A DNA stretch of 64,000 nt from NCBI RefSeq assembly GCF_004379255.2, contig NC_056038.1, forward strand, positions 6,610,729 through 6,674,728, in the 5' to 3' direction. Both the position numbers and the translations under genes were made by a program. The notes beneath the pieces are model-generated. The model made no database searches, had not been told where the DNA came from, and saw nothing but the letters and a program-made list of their open reading frames with translations. Source of the DNA: Salvia splendens (lineage: Eukaryota > Streptophyta > Magnoliopsida > Lamiales > Lamiaceae). Positions within the stretch are counted from its first letter, which is position 1; each line of letters starts with the position of its first letter. Below, one piece after another: positions 26,719 through 37,692 of this stretch.

Positions 26719-29562
26719 ATGTCTTCTTCTTCTTCTTCGGAGTCGGGTAGCGTTAGGAAAGGGGGTAAGGGGTCTTCTAGCCGGAAAGAATCCGGGGAGA
26801 AGACCGTAGAGTATTTTCACAGTATCTTGAGTAAGGATACTGTGATATCCCTTTACGAAAAATACTCTTTTCCTGGGGGGAAGGCGGTGGTACCTGACGG
26901 TGATCACAGGGCTGACTCCCCGCCGGAGGGTTACGTCACCGTGTACGAGGCCTGCTTAGAATGCGGGCTTCGTTTCCCCCTCCCTTCTGCCTTTATAGAT
27001 TTACTAGATTTTTTTCAGCTTCCTTTAGGCCAGGTGACTCCGAACTCTTGGAGGCACTTGTCGGCCTTCGCTGCCGAACTCCGTAGGTTAGGAAGGGATT
27101 TGTCTTTGAAGGCGATCCTTAAATTCTTTCAATTTAAGAGGAAGGGGTCTTGGTTTTACTTGATCCCTTTACAGCCCTTTAGGGCCTTTTGTAAAACGAA
27201 GTGGCCGAAGTGGCAAAATCGCTTCTTCTACTATGATAGGACCGCGGCTCCTAGTTTTCCCTGGAGAGGGCCGGAGTCCGTTATCCGTCACCCTCGGCCT
27301 GAACCGTTGGACGAGCTCGATGGCGAGCTCAACAAGATTCCCATAGTTAGGAAACAATACACGGAGTCTGAGCTCGTCAAGGGCGACGTCGTGTTCGACA
27401 TCTCGTCTTCGGACGAAGAGGCCGAGGGTGAGGATTTCTCTTTATCTTTATGCTCTACTGCTTTAACGAAGAAAATCTGACTTTGCTTTCTTGCTTTTTG
27501 GCAGTGTTCATGTTGAATAAGGCTATCAGAAAGTCCTCCGAGCTTGTGGAGCCGGAGAGAGAGAAGGCTACCAGCTCGGCGCCTGATGCCGAGAAGAATC
27601 CGAAGAGGCAAAAGACCTCTTCGGGTCCAAAGAAGCCGGAGTCGACTTCGGCAAGCAAGAAGGGGAAGACCCAGAAGCCCCCAAGGGCGCCAGAGAAAGA
27701 CGTGGTCTTGGCGCCTCCTTCGGAGCATATCTGTGAGCCATTTTTATGGCCCACGGACTTCGCCGAGGTGAATTGTCTTCTTGATTCCTTGGCTTGGCTT
27801 GTCTTGTATTTTTGGTGCCCTCTGTTAACTTTTTTCCTTATCCATTTTCAGAGGAATGATATGCTCTCCAAGCTCGTCGCCGTCGAACTCTCCAAAGCGT
27901 CCAACGACTATGCCGAGATGCAGAGGAAATTGGCGGCTGCTTGTCACCGGGCCGAGCAGGCTGAGGCAAACTTTGAGAAAGCCAGGGCTGCTAGGATTTC
28001 GGCCCAGGATGAAGCTCAGTTTGCCAAAAACCAGCTCGTCATCCAGCGAGAGCAGACGAAACGGAGGGATGCTGCCGCCGTGGTTGCCCAAGGAGAGGGT
28101 CTCCGTGCCTACACGGAGAGACTCTTTTTGAGCAGCCAGTTCTCGGCCTTTGTCGGTAGTCTGGTAAGGCTAATTGCCGATAAGGGCGAGCAGGGGCCCG
28201 ACGTCGTGCTGCCTCTGTACAGCCGAGAGATAGCTGCTCGGCTTCAGAATCTGCCGCTCCTTGAGGAGCTCGCTTCATCCTCGGTCCTGCTTTCTGCAGA
28301 CCGAGTCCGGAGTTGTCGAGCTGATCGGGACGAGAACCTGGAGGCTATCTTTGCCTCCGTGGGACCCGTTTCACCCGCTTCGACTTACAACGGAGAGGGT
28401 GAGGCCGAGCCGCTGGAGCCGGAGGCCGAAGTCGAGCGGGCCGGGCATCCGGAGGAGGAAGCCGATCAGGAGGCGGAGGCGAGGCCGGCAGGAAGCGAGG
28501 CCGAGGCTGAGGTAGCCCAAGAGAAAGAAGCTGTACCAGACCGAGGAGCCGGAGACGAAGCTGGCGGAGTATGATTTCGTCTCCCTTCTCTTAGTCTAGT
28601 TTCTTCCTTGTAAAATGGCCTTGAAGCCCTAGTGTAAAAAATTTTCCTTGTGAATGAAAAATTCTCTACACTTGTCTTCGTATAGCTTTGCGTACTCGCC
28701 TTTACTCCTGTTGTATTTTACTATCTGCTCGGTACAGCTGCCGAACTAATATAGCTGCTTTGTACTCAAGGAGATGGAGATACTTCACTGGAAACGGCTG
28801 TACTCTTCGGCTTTAGACGAAGCTGAGAGAAGAGCTATAGCCGATCAGACGAAGAATGACGAGCTTCTGGCTCGTTTAGTGAAGCTGGAGGCCGATAATA
28901 AGGACTTAGAGTCCGATAAGAAGGATCTGGAGGCCGAGCTGAATACGACCATTGCTGAGAGGACTGCGTACGAGGATTACATCCGTGTGCGCGGGGGATT
29001 GACCATCTCAGATGTTCAGAGTCGAGTTGACGAACTGTGGGAGGAATATCTTGTACTCCGGAGGAACAATGCGCTGGAGAGCTCGGCTTGCCAACAAGTT
29101 GTGAAATCATTACGGCGCTGGGCTTCTCGGTACGACATTGTTCTTTCTCGGCGCCCCTCCATAGAAAGATTCCTTCGGCATATCGTGCCAACAGATGCTC
29201 GCACTCCAGATCAAACCTCTGGTTCCCTTGTTCAAAATCCTACTCCCAGCCAACAACGAACTCCGGAACAGCCGGAAACGTCAAGACGAGAACGGGCTCA
29301 GGAGCAACCGGAATCGTCAAGACGGGGACGGACTGAAATTCGCCGAGGAGTTGTGACTATGAGCGAGCAAGATCAGCAGATGCTTATTGCAGAGACTCTT
29401 CATCGCCGAGGTGTTAGGACTTCTCGGGCTCGGGGAAGAGGCGTTGGGTCGAGGATAGCATCTCGTCGACCTGCTTATTCTTCATCTGCTCGGAACAACC
29501 GAACTCGGCTTCCAGAGGATTTTGCAGATAGGTGGCTTAACTTCAGCAACCCTGGACGGTAG
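26719..29562 (+). CDS. Spliced antisense gene of the Tat element (Transposase_28 / 'putative gypsy type transposon' family)
   Basis: Four exons can be joined in phase: 26719-27427, 27505-27767, 27852-28568 and 28771-29562, giving about 826 residues. All borders are GT/AG (GAG/GTGAGG, GAG/GTGAAT, GGA/GTATGA donors). The N-terminal part, after a Ser-rich start, has the block VTVYEACLECGLRFPLPS ... FFQLPLGQVTPNSWRHL known from the Pfam family Transposase_28, which is found in antisense or downstream frames of plant gypsy elements. The middle and C-terminal parts are Glu/Ala/Lys-rich and strongly predicted coiled coil by eye (heptad-like EADNKDLESDKKDLEAE), ending in an Arg-rich tail. It runs opposite to gag-pol. 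The function is unknown. Exon 4 could instead be a separate gene starting at ATG 28774. Intron 2 is 84 bp and open, so retention would also keep the frame. Confidence 0.75.
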
Positions 29563-29699
29563 AATAGTCCTTTGTAATAGCGTAACGCCATTTTGTAGGG
29601 TAGCGGAGTTGTATGCCGAACAAGATTTGATAAATGAAATTTTGTTTTCGCTTCTAACACTGTATTTACAGCTTAGCGAAAAAATTTCATCGTACTTGT

Positions 29700-29938
29700 C
29701 CCCGGTCTTATGAAGTAAACTTCTTTGACCGGACTTGGTCCTTGGTCTGATGAAATAAACATCTTTGACCGGACTCGTCTTTGGTCTGATGAAATAAACA
29801 CCTTTGACCGAACTCGTCTTTGGTCTGATGAAATAAACATCTTCGACCGGACTCGTCTTTGGTCTGATGAAATAAACATCTTCGACCGGACTCGTCTTTG
29901 GTCTGATGAAATAAACATCTTTGACCGGACTTGGTTTG
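29700..29938. repeat. 39-bp tandem repeat, about six copies
   Basis: TGATGAAATAAACATCTTTG and ACCGGACTCGTCTTTGGTC recur every 39 bp (e.g. at about 29748, 29787, 29826, 29865 and 29904). Confidence 0.9.
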
Positions 29939-30199
29939 TGTTCTAATTTTGCGATTTTTGTCGCCGGGATCGAACTTTCCCTTGTCCTAATTCGGCGAGT
30001 TTTATCGCGTGGATCGGACTTTCCCAGTTAACCGAAGTGGTCTTATGCAGTAAACCTCTTTGACTAGACATGGTCGTCCTCGGTCTTATGAGGTAAACTG
30101 CTTTGACCGAACTTGGTCGTCCTAATTCGGCGAGTTTTATCGCGTGGATTGGACTTTCCCTTGTCCTAATTCAGGCAAGTTTTATCGCGAGAATCGGAC

Positions 30200-30560
30200 T
30201 TTTGTTGCAGTTCGTTTCAGACGAAGTGCTTGATTCTTAAGCAGAATTGTGGTCTTGTATCCTCTTTAGAAGCTTTGACACACAATCGTGGGCTTGTTGC
30301 AGCTCGTTTCAGACGAACTGCTTGTTTAAGCTGAATTGTGGTCTTGTATCCTCTTTAGAAGCTTTGACGCGCAATCGTGGGCTTGTTGCAGCTCGTTTCA
30401 GACGAACTGCTTGTTTAAGCTGAATTGTGGTCTTATATCCTCCTTGGAAGCTTGGACTCACAATCGTTGGCTTATTGCAGTTCGTTTCAGACGGACTGCT
30501 TGTTAAGCTGAATTGTGGTCTTATATCCTCCTTAGAAGCTTGGACTCACAATAGTCTTTA
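30200..30560. repeat. ~90-bp tandem repeat, about four copies
   Basis: TTGCAGCTCGTTTCAGACGA ... GAATTGTGGTCTTGTATCCT ... CACAATCGT recurs with starts near 30205, 30297, 30386 and 30475 (period 89-92 bp). Confidence 0.9.
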
Positions 30561-30797
30561 ATAATCGATCTAAAAAGGGGATCAGTCTTTAAAGAACGAT
30601 ATACCTTGGTACCATTTGTAAGAGACGACAAGCACATAGGGACAAAACACATAGAGAAAAAATGAAAAAGACGAAAGAAAAAAACTTTAAACTTTTTATA
30701 AAACGACAAGTAAAAGGTGCAAGTAAAAAACAAACAAATAAAAACACATACCCCTATGACCGAACTAGACACGAGACGGACTGACCGGACTTGTCTC

Positions 30798-33700
30798 TTA
30801 CAAGTGGAACTTCTTGAGGTTGGAGACGTGCCATGTTCGGGGTACTTGTTCTCCTGACATGTGAGTCAATTTATAAGACCCTTTGCCGAGGACTTCTGAC
30901 ACCCGATATGGACCCTCCCATGTGGGTTCGAGTTTGCCCAGCTTTTCTGCTCGGCTTACTTCGTTGTTTCTCAAGACGAGATCTCCCACTTGAAATTGAA
31001 GCTTTTTCACCCTTTGGTTATAATACCGGGCTACTTGCTCCTTATACTTGGCTGCTTTTATGCACGCCAATTCTCTTCTTTCTTCGGCGAGATCTAGTTC
31101 TGCTCTCAGTCCGTCGTCATTCATTTCTGAGGAGAAATTTAGAGTTCGGGGACTGGGTACGCCGATCTCCACCGGAATTACGGCTTCAGTGCCGTACACC
31201 AGACTATACGGAGTTTCACCGTTGGAGGTTTTGGGTGTAGTTCGGTAGGACCATAGGACTTGAGGGAGATTTTCTACCCATTGTCCTTTGGCTTGTTCTA
31301 ACCGAGCTTTCAACCCTTTCACCAGAATCCGGTTCGTTACTTCCGTTTGTCCGTTTGCTTGGGGATGGGAGACCGAAGTGAACCGCTGTTGTATGTTCAG
31401 CTCTTGGCACCAATTCTTGAACGTCTTGTCGGTGAACTGAGTCCCATTATCCGAGATGAGGATGTGGGGTATGCCAAATCGGCACACTATGTTCTTCCAG
31501 ACGAAGTCCAATGCCTTTGAGCTCGTTATCGTAGCTAATGGTTCAGCCTCCACCCACTTCGTGAAGTAGTCCACGGCAACGATAAGGAATTTCATTTGCC
31601 GAGGAGCTTGAGGAAGTGGTCCCACTATGTCTATGCCCCATTGCATGAAAGGCCAAGGGCTTTGCATAGTGTATAGATCGGTCTGCGGCATCCTTGGGAC
31701 ATTTGCATGAATTTGGCACTTCGTACACTTCTTGACGAGCTGCACTGCCTCTTGTACCATGGTTGGCCAATAATATCCCCATCTCAGAACTTTTTTAGCT
31801 AAAGCTCTGGCTCCGATGTGGCTACCGCACGATCCTTCATGAACTTCTCTGAGGATGTAGTCCGTCTCTTCTGGTCCTACGCACCGCAATAACGGCTGGA
31901 GGTAAGACTTTCTAAAGAGGACTCCTTCATGAAGTTCGTACCGAAGAGCTCGGCACGTGATCTTCCGAGCTTCTCTCTTATCCTCGGGCAATTGTCCTTG
32001 ATCCAGATACTGCAAGATCGGCGTCATCCAGTTCGGCGAGCTGGATACAGAATGTACCTCGGCTTCATCAATGCTTCGATGCATTAATTCTTCCGCCTTT
32101 GAGCTCGGATCTGAGGCCAACTTACTTAAGGTATCTGCTCGGCTATTTTCCGCTCTGGGAATGCGGATTATCCGAAAATAGGAGAAACTTCGGCTGATGC
32201 TTTGCGCTTTGTCCAAATACTTCTTCATTCTCTCGTCACGGGCTTCACTTGTACCCAACATGTGATTTACTATGACTTGTGAATCACAATGGACTTTGAG
32301 AGATTTGACGAGTAGACTTTGCGCTAACTGGAGTCCGGCCAGGAGGGCTTCGTACTCGGCTTCATTATTAGTAGTGGGGAATAGGAAACGAAGTGAGTAG
32401 GTTACCTCGTGTCCGTCGGGAGCGACAAGTAAAATACCAGCTCCACTTCCCATCTTGTTTGAAGCTCCATCTACGAATCCGCTCCAGCAGTCCGGCGGCT
32501 CTACTTCGGATTCCAAGGGTTGTGCTAGTTCGGCATTGGCAGAATTCTTCTGTTCGGCAATAATAGGAATTGCTTGATCGAACTTCGCTTCTGCAAGAAA
32601 ATCTGCCAAGGCTTGTCCCTTGATGGCTTTCCGAGGTAGATATTCAATTGTGTGCTCTCCCAACTCTATAGCCCACTTGGCGATTCTGCCCGATGCTTCT
32701 GGCTTGGTCAAAACTTGCCGAAGAGGTAGATCGGTTAAGACGCATACCTTGTGAGCATAGAAGTATGGCCGCAGTCTCCTTGCTGCATTTACTAACGCCA
32801 GAGCAATTTTTTCCAGAGGTTGATACCTTGTTTCTGGACCTCTTAATGCTCGGCTTGTAAAGTAGATGGGAAACTGCTTTAGGCCTTCTTCTCGTACAAG
32901 CACCGCGCTGATGGTTTGATCCGATGCCGCTAAGTATAAGAATAGTACTTCGGCTTCGGCTGGAGCAGAGAGAATAGGAAGCTCGGCTAGATAACTTTTG
33001 AGCTCGTCAAAGGCCTTTTTCTGCTCGGCTCCCCACTCGAACTTTGGTGCCTTTTTCAACACCTTGAAGAACGGCAGTTGCTTTTCGGCTGCTTGGGAAA
33101 GGAATCGACTCAGTGCGGCTAGACATCCGGTTAGCCTTTGCACGTCATGTATGGACTTCGGCATTGCCATGTTCTGAACGACTTGAACTTTTGAGGGGTT
33201 TGCCTTGAGTCCGTCTTTTGAAACCCAACAACCCAGAAACTTTCCCGAATCTACCAAAAAGGTACACTTTTGGGGATTAAGTTTGAGGTTGGCTTTCTTG
33301 AGCACGTTGAGAGTGGACTTGAGGTTGTGCTCGTACTCCGAGGTGCTTTTGCTCTTGACGACTATATCGTCAACATATACTTCGACTTCCTTTCCAATCA
33401 GGTGCCGAAAAAGCTTGTCTACCATCCTTTGATAAGTGGCTCCGGCATTCTTTAAACCGAATGGCATCTTTTTATAAGCGAAAATGCCGAAATCAGTAAT
33501 GAAGGCCGTTTTTGAAGCGTCAATCTCATCCATTAAAACCTGATGGTATCCTTTGTATAGATCAAGAAAACAAAAAATTTCAAAGCCTATCAGAGCTTCT
33601 ACTTTTTTATCTATGTTCGGAAGGGGATAGCAATCTTTGGGACAGTGCTTATTTAGATCGGTGAAATCTATGCACATCCGCCATCCTCCTTCCTTTTTCT

Positions 33701-34086
33701 TGATCATGACAGGATTGGCCACCCACGAAGGATACTTCACTTCGAATAACACATCCGCCTTCAATAATTGACGGACTTCGTCATGGATGACTTGACTTCG
33801 TTCTGCCGCAAAGAGTCTTTGCTTCTGTTTTATCGGCCGGACCGAAGGATCAATATTTAAACGATGAGTGATTACCTCGGGGGGCACTCCGGTCATGTCC
33901 AACGGAGACCATGCAAAGACGTCTTTGTACTCCTTGAGGAGCTGGATGGTTTTTTCCCGAAGTAGAGGCGTTCCCGCGAAGCCGATCTTAACCGTTCTGG
34001 ATGGATCGTCTTCGTACAGCTGAACTGTCATCGAGTTCGGCTCCGGTATGACTTCGGTCATCGCCTCTGACTCCGGCTGCTGTGAT
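30798..34086 (-). CDS. pol: Ty3/gypsy pol polyprotein: RT, RNase H, second RNase H, integrase
   Basis: An open minus-strand frame in the same frame as gag, beginning directly after the TAG (first Met at 34061, 1087 residues). Reverse transcriptase motifs are LNKHCPKDCYPLP, MPFGLKNAGATYQRMV and the catalytic YVDD. An RNase H domain follows, then a second RNase H-like domain (GFVDGASNKMGSGAGI ... NNEAEYEALLAGL), typical of Tat. Integrase has the zinc-binding HEGSCGSHIG ... CTKCQ region and acidic residues in GIDIVGPL, ISDNGTQF and NGQTEVTN. No stop or frameshift was seen. It is probably made as a gag-pol readthrough product rather than from its own start. Confidence 0.93.
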
Positions 34087-34088
34087 TG

Positions 34089-34091
34089 CTA
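34089..34091 (-). other. In-frame UAG between gag and pol in a readthrough-type context
   Basis: gag-protease ends in TAG, followed immediately by CAA TCA in the same frame as pol. UAG-CAR-YYA is the context known from tobamovirus readthrough, and CAA-UCA fits it. So pol is inferred to be made by stop-codon readthrough. Confidence 0.7.
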
Positions 34092-36203
34092 TGCTTGGTG
34101 GTGCCGATCTGACTGCTCGGCACTTCTAAGCGCAATTTGCAGGCATTCCTTTGCTCTTTTTTGGTCACCTCGGATGACCGCTATCCCTCCTTTAGTAGGG
34201 ATCTTGATGGTGAGGTGATAGGTGGAGCAAACGGCCCGAACTGTGTTGAGCCAGTCTCTTCCCAGGATGACGTTGTACGGGGACCGAGCTTTTACCACGA
34301 AAAACTCAATCATCGTACTGGAGCTAGTAGGCGCTTTCCCCACCGTGATCGGAAGGCTGATAATACCTTCAGGGCGGGTGTCCTCCTGGGCGAAGCTCTT
34401 CAGGGGAAGCGGAGCCGGGCTGAGCCGAGCTGGGTCCACTTCTAGTTTGTCGAAGCACTCTTTAAAAAGAATGCTGACTGACGCTCCTGTATCCACAAAC
34501 ACCCTGTGGATCAGTTTGTTTGCCACTCCGGCTTGGATGACAATGGCGTCTTGGTGAGGAGAGATGGCCGGGACGGGATCAGCATCCGAGAACGTAATCA
34601 CTTCGTCCTGCTTCAGCCTTTTATGCGTTGGCTCCTCTCGATTGGAGCCCCTGCGCTCTGACTTCAGGGACGACTTGGTCTTCCCGGCAGGGAGAGCGTC
34701 AATAGTCAGGATTACTCCATCATATTGCGGCTCGTCATCGTCTTCGGGATCCGGCTGCCTTTTCGGATCCTGAGGAGCGCAGTTCGCACCTCTCTGCTTC
34801 TTATTCTTCTTTGACTGCTTGCTTTGGTATTTTTTCAATGTCCCTGCCCTCACAAGAACATCGATACCTGCAGCCAAGTTTCTGCACTCCTCGGTATCGT
34901 GACCGTGGTCTTGATGGTAGGAGCAGTAGTTATCCTGGGGTCGGCGCGCGGCAGATTTCGTCATCCGCTTTGGCTTTTCGAACAGGTCGGAGTGTAGTTC
35001 GAAAATTTCCGCTCTCGGCTTGTTCAGCGGTACGAACTGAGCGGGCGGCTTCTCGGGATTGAGACGGGGTCCCAATCTGTCTTGCACCGGAGTCCTTTGA
35101 ATCCTTTCAAAAGGAGTTCGGCGAGGATGTCCCGGATCGCCAAAAGGAGTTCGGCGAGGATGTCCCTGATCGCTATGATCGGGCTTCCTCCTGTCTCCTC
35201 GGGACGATGAGCTGTCTAACGACCGTTTGCGACGGTCTGCCTCATCGGCTCGGGAGTACTGGTCCGCAATGTCCCACATTTCCTGAGCTGTCTGCGGACC
35301 GCACTCAACGAGCTTCCTGTAGAGAGCTCCGGGCAGGATTCCATTTTGGAATGCCGAGATGACAAGCAGATCGTTGAGATCGTCCACTTGCAGGCATTCC
35401 TTGTGGAATCTTGTCATAAAGTCGCTGATTTTTTCGTCGCGACCTTGACGAATGGAAAGCAGCTGAGCCGAAGTGATTCGGGCTTCCGCTTTCTGAAAGA
35501 ACCTCCTGTGGAAGGCATCCATTAGATCTCGGTAAGATCTGATGCTGCCCTGGGGGAGGCTATCGAACCACCTTCTCGCGTTCCCGATGAGCAGCTCGGG
35601 AAATAGCTTGCACATGTGGACCTCGTTGAGACCCTGGTTCGCCATGTTATATTGATAGCGCCCCAGGAAATCGTGAGGGTCCACGAGCCCGTCGTAAGTC
35701 ATCGACGGAGTTCGGTAGTTCTGTGGTAGGGGAGTTCGGGTGATGTCGTCCGAGAACGGAGTCTTCAGTGCTCCGTACACGGCGAATCCGATATCTCGTC
35801 GGTATGGAGGAGATTGAGTTCTCCTGTGATTCCGGTACCGAGGAAGATCAGGAATATGTCGGGGTTGAGGATTCTTCTTCCTGGAAGACACGGCACTACT
35901 GCGGTAGTGACTTTCATGTCTGGATGAGGAAGGAGAATCCTCCGTTTTCGTCTTCGGCTCTTGGCTCTTTTGCAGGAAGGCTAAGAACTCATCCTGCTTC
36001 TCAGCCAAGAACAGCTTGACAGCCTCATTCAGATCAGGCTGCTGGGAAGACTCAGTGGGACGATTTTTGGAGCGGCCTGTTCCTTCGCCATGAGAACTGG
36101 TGATGGATTTATCCCTAGGCTGTTTTCCAGACCTATGGGATGGATTGGCTTCCTCCGGGTTCTCACGGGCAGGAAAGCGGGTATTCTGCGATCTGGTATG
36201 CAT
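34089..36203 (-). CDS. gag-pro: Ty3/gypsy gag-protease polyprotein
   Basis: 704 residues on the minus strand from ATG 36203. An Arg/Ser-rich N-terminus precedes the capsid-like retrotransposon gag domain (LLIGNARRWFDSLPQGS ... RFFQKAEARITSAQLL ... ISAFQNGIL) near residues 195-310. A zinc-knuckle-like CSYHQDHGHDTEEC is near residue 430, the variant pattern seen in Tat elements. The aspartic protease active site FVDTGASVSIL is near residue 575. The protein packages element RNA in cytoplasmic particles, and the protease matures gag-pol. The frame ends in TAG with pol continuing in frame. Confidence 0.93.
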   Translation of the reverse strand: MHTRSQNTRFPARENPEEANPSHRSGKQPRDKSITSSHGEGTGRSKNRPTESSQQPDLNEAVKLFLAEKQDEFLAFLQKSQEPKTKTEDSPSSSRHESHYRSSAVSSRKKNPQPRHIPDLPRYRNHRRTQSPPYRRDIGFAVYGALKTPFSDDITRTPLPQNYRTPSMTYDGLVDPHDFLGRYQYNMANQGLNEVHMCKLFPELLIGNARRWFDSLPQGSIRSYRDLMDAFHRRFFQKAEARITSAQLLSIRQGRDEKISDFMTRFHKECLQVDDLNDLLVISAFQNGILPGALYRKLVECGPQTAQEMWDIADQYSRADEADRRKRSLDSSSSRGDRRKPDHSDQGHPRRTPFGDPGHPRRTPFERIQRTPVQDRLGPRLNPEKPPAQFVPLNKPRAEIFELHSDLFEKPKRMTKSAARRPQDNYCSYHQDHGHDTEECRNLAAGIDVLVRAGTLKKYQSKQSKKNKKQRGANCAPQDPKRQPDPEDDDEPQYDGVILTIDALPAGKTKSSLKSERRGSNREEPTHKRLKQDEVITFSDADPVPAISPHQDAIVIQAGVANKLIHRVFVDTGASVSILFKECFDKLEVDPARLSPAPLPLKSFAQEDTRPEGIISLPITVGKAPTSSSTMIEFFVVKARSPYNVILGRDWLNTVRAVCSTYHLTIKIPTKGGIAVIRGDQKRAKECLQIALRSAEQSDRHHQA

Positions 36204-36261
36204 TTTTTGGGTGGAAAAAATGGATCAAAAATTCGCTTTATCACAAATTTTGTTCTTCGTT

Positions 36262-36279
36262 TCCCACAGACGGCGCCAG
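36262..36279 (-). other. Primer-binding site
   Basis: Immediately inside the 5' LTR the minus strand reads (C)TGGCGCCGTCTGTGGGAA. The TGGCGCCG start is that of tRNA-Asp-type sites used by many plant gypsy elements; the rest is diverged. Confidence 0.6.
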
Positions 36280-36883
36280 TGATGATTCCGCGAATTATTG
36301 ATGATGATAAATGCTCGTAAAAATAAATCACGACACAGAGAATTTAACGTGGTTCGATTTACTGAGGTAAATCTACGTCCACGGGGAGAAATGGGGGCAG
36401 GTTTGTATTGCTTGATCTGCCAAATACAGCTTACAACACAGACTTGCTATATGATTGTTTCTCTAGAGAGATTCTCACCTCTTCTATCAGATCTAAGTTC
36501 TATTTATATAATGAACTCAGATCATGGCTTGCGTCACCACCCTAAGTCGTGGATGTCGTGTAGGTTATGGCCTAAGATCGTGGGTGAAGCGTAGGTCATG
36601 GCCTACGATCGTGGCCTGAACTGACATCACGTGGTAGTGGGTGTGTTGGACATCCGGTATGGGTCCACTAACTCCTTGTTCGGTCGAATACCGAGACCGA
36701 ACTGCTTTGGTTGCCGATCTGAGAGTAGAGCTTGATGCCGACCTGAGAGCAGAGCTTGATTGGTTGGCTTTTACCGAGCTGTAGGCTGAGGCCGAACTCT
36801 TTGGTAATGCCGAACTGAACTCTTGGGCTTTGGGCTGGCCGAGCTGTCACTGCTATTGGGCTTGTTTAGTACGTACCCCATCA
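36280..36883 (-). repeat. 5' LTR (element sense)
   Basis: 604 bp, same ends as the partner LTR. Flanked outside by CTGAT. CTATTTATATAATGAA inside may belong to the core promoter or polyadenylation region, strand uncertain. Confidence 0.95.
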
Positions 36884-36888
36884 CTGAT

Positions 36889-37196
36889 CAAACAAACAAA
36901 TCAAGCGAACTCGCCATGATTTAGAGGGAATTTGATTGGGCTTCTAACTCCAAAGAAGTGTTTATTAAAATAAGCTTTTAATCAATGTATAAATTCCTCT
37001 GACACCAATATATATTTTTCATGATTTTATAAACATTAATCACTGTCCAAAACAGTCCTAGTGCAATTTGTTGCTTCCAACGTACAACCTTCAATTCCAT
37101 TTCTTTTCGATTTTCTCTCTTGGGATTTTGCTTGGAATATCACGTACTCCTCGGGTCCAGGCGTTTATTTTATGCACTCGTTTTGAAAAAATAACA
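36889..37196. other. Intergenic DNA right of the retrotransposon
   Basis: AT-rich; no feature supported. Confidence 0.4.
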
Positions 37197-37379
37197 CTCC
37201 CTTCATCCACTAAAAATAGACATAATTGTGTATGACACGAGTTTTAATATGGACGAAGGAAGTATCAAAACCCCCGTGTCATTTACAACTTTACCTATTT
37301 TTTGCGGACATAAGAAGTATTAATTTTCCTAAACAAGTGCAGAAAATGAAATATCTCTATTAACATGGAACGAAGGGAG
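37197..37379. mobile_element. Stowaway-like MITE, probably composite
   Basis: Left end CTCCCTTCATCCACTAAAAA and right end read inward CTCCCTTCGTTCCATGTTAA. An additional internal end-like GGACGAAGGAAGTA at about 37253 suggests one copy inserted in or next to another. The interior shares TGACACGAGTTTTAAT with the MITE at 42261-42505. Confidence 0.65.
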
Positions 37380-37692
37380 TAGTAATCAGTGTGACCAGCA
37401 ACACATAATGCGATATTTGAATTAAAACTCCAAGGCAGGGCAAATTAAAACACATGAATAAGTAAGAAAGTAGTAGTGTTGTAGTAATAAAGTTTTAATC
37501 CCATCACTGTGCTACATCATTCCTTTCAGCAACAAAAGACATTTACTACTACTACTTCATTACATTTTTAACCCAAAGATGTTAGCACCTTTACAAGTGA
37601 GCAAAAATATACAAACCATCAGCTCTGCATTACTACCAATATCACCTACAACTGCCACTTTCCTCACCACCAATTTTTGTCCCTCTCAAATT

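Larger units (their letters stand above)
29563..30797. other. Non-coding 3' region of the retrotransposon
   Basis: Lies between the ends of the antisense gene and pol. It holds two tandem-repeat arrays and, between them (29945-30190), a further repeated phrase AATTCGGCGAGTTTTATCGC with ATCGGACTTTCCC. No protein is supported; the frame through the first array is just the repeat translated. Confidence 0.7.
25766..36883 (-). mobile_element. Complete Ty3/gypsy LTR retrotransposon, Tat lineage, young
   Basis: The 11,118-bp element has 604-bp LTRs at both ends that appear identical by eye, each TG...CA, with a 5-bp target duplication CTGAT at 25761-25765 and 36884-36888. In its own (minus) sense the order is LTR, primer-binding site, gag-protease, in-frame TAG, pol (RT, RNase H, a second RNase H-like domain, integrase), a long repeat-rich 3' region, an antisense gene, a polypurine tract and an LTR. 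The extra RNase H, long 3' region and antisense reading frame fit the Tat (Ogre/Retand-like) lineage. No frameshift was seen in gag or pol, so it may be competent. Confidence 0.95.

Noticed and set aside
29673..29918. Minus-strand frame with 13-residue repeats (MFISSDQRRVRSK)
   Set aside because: It is the 39-bp tandem array translated; three bases divide 39, so the frame stays open by arithmetic. No other coding evidence.
29700..30560. CRISPR-like look of regularly spaced repeats
   Set aside because: Repeats are head-to-tail without unique spacers, inside a plant retrotransposon.
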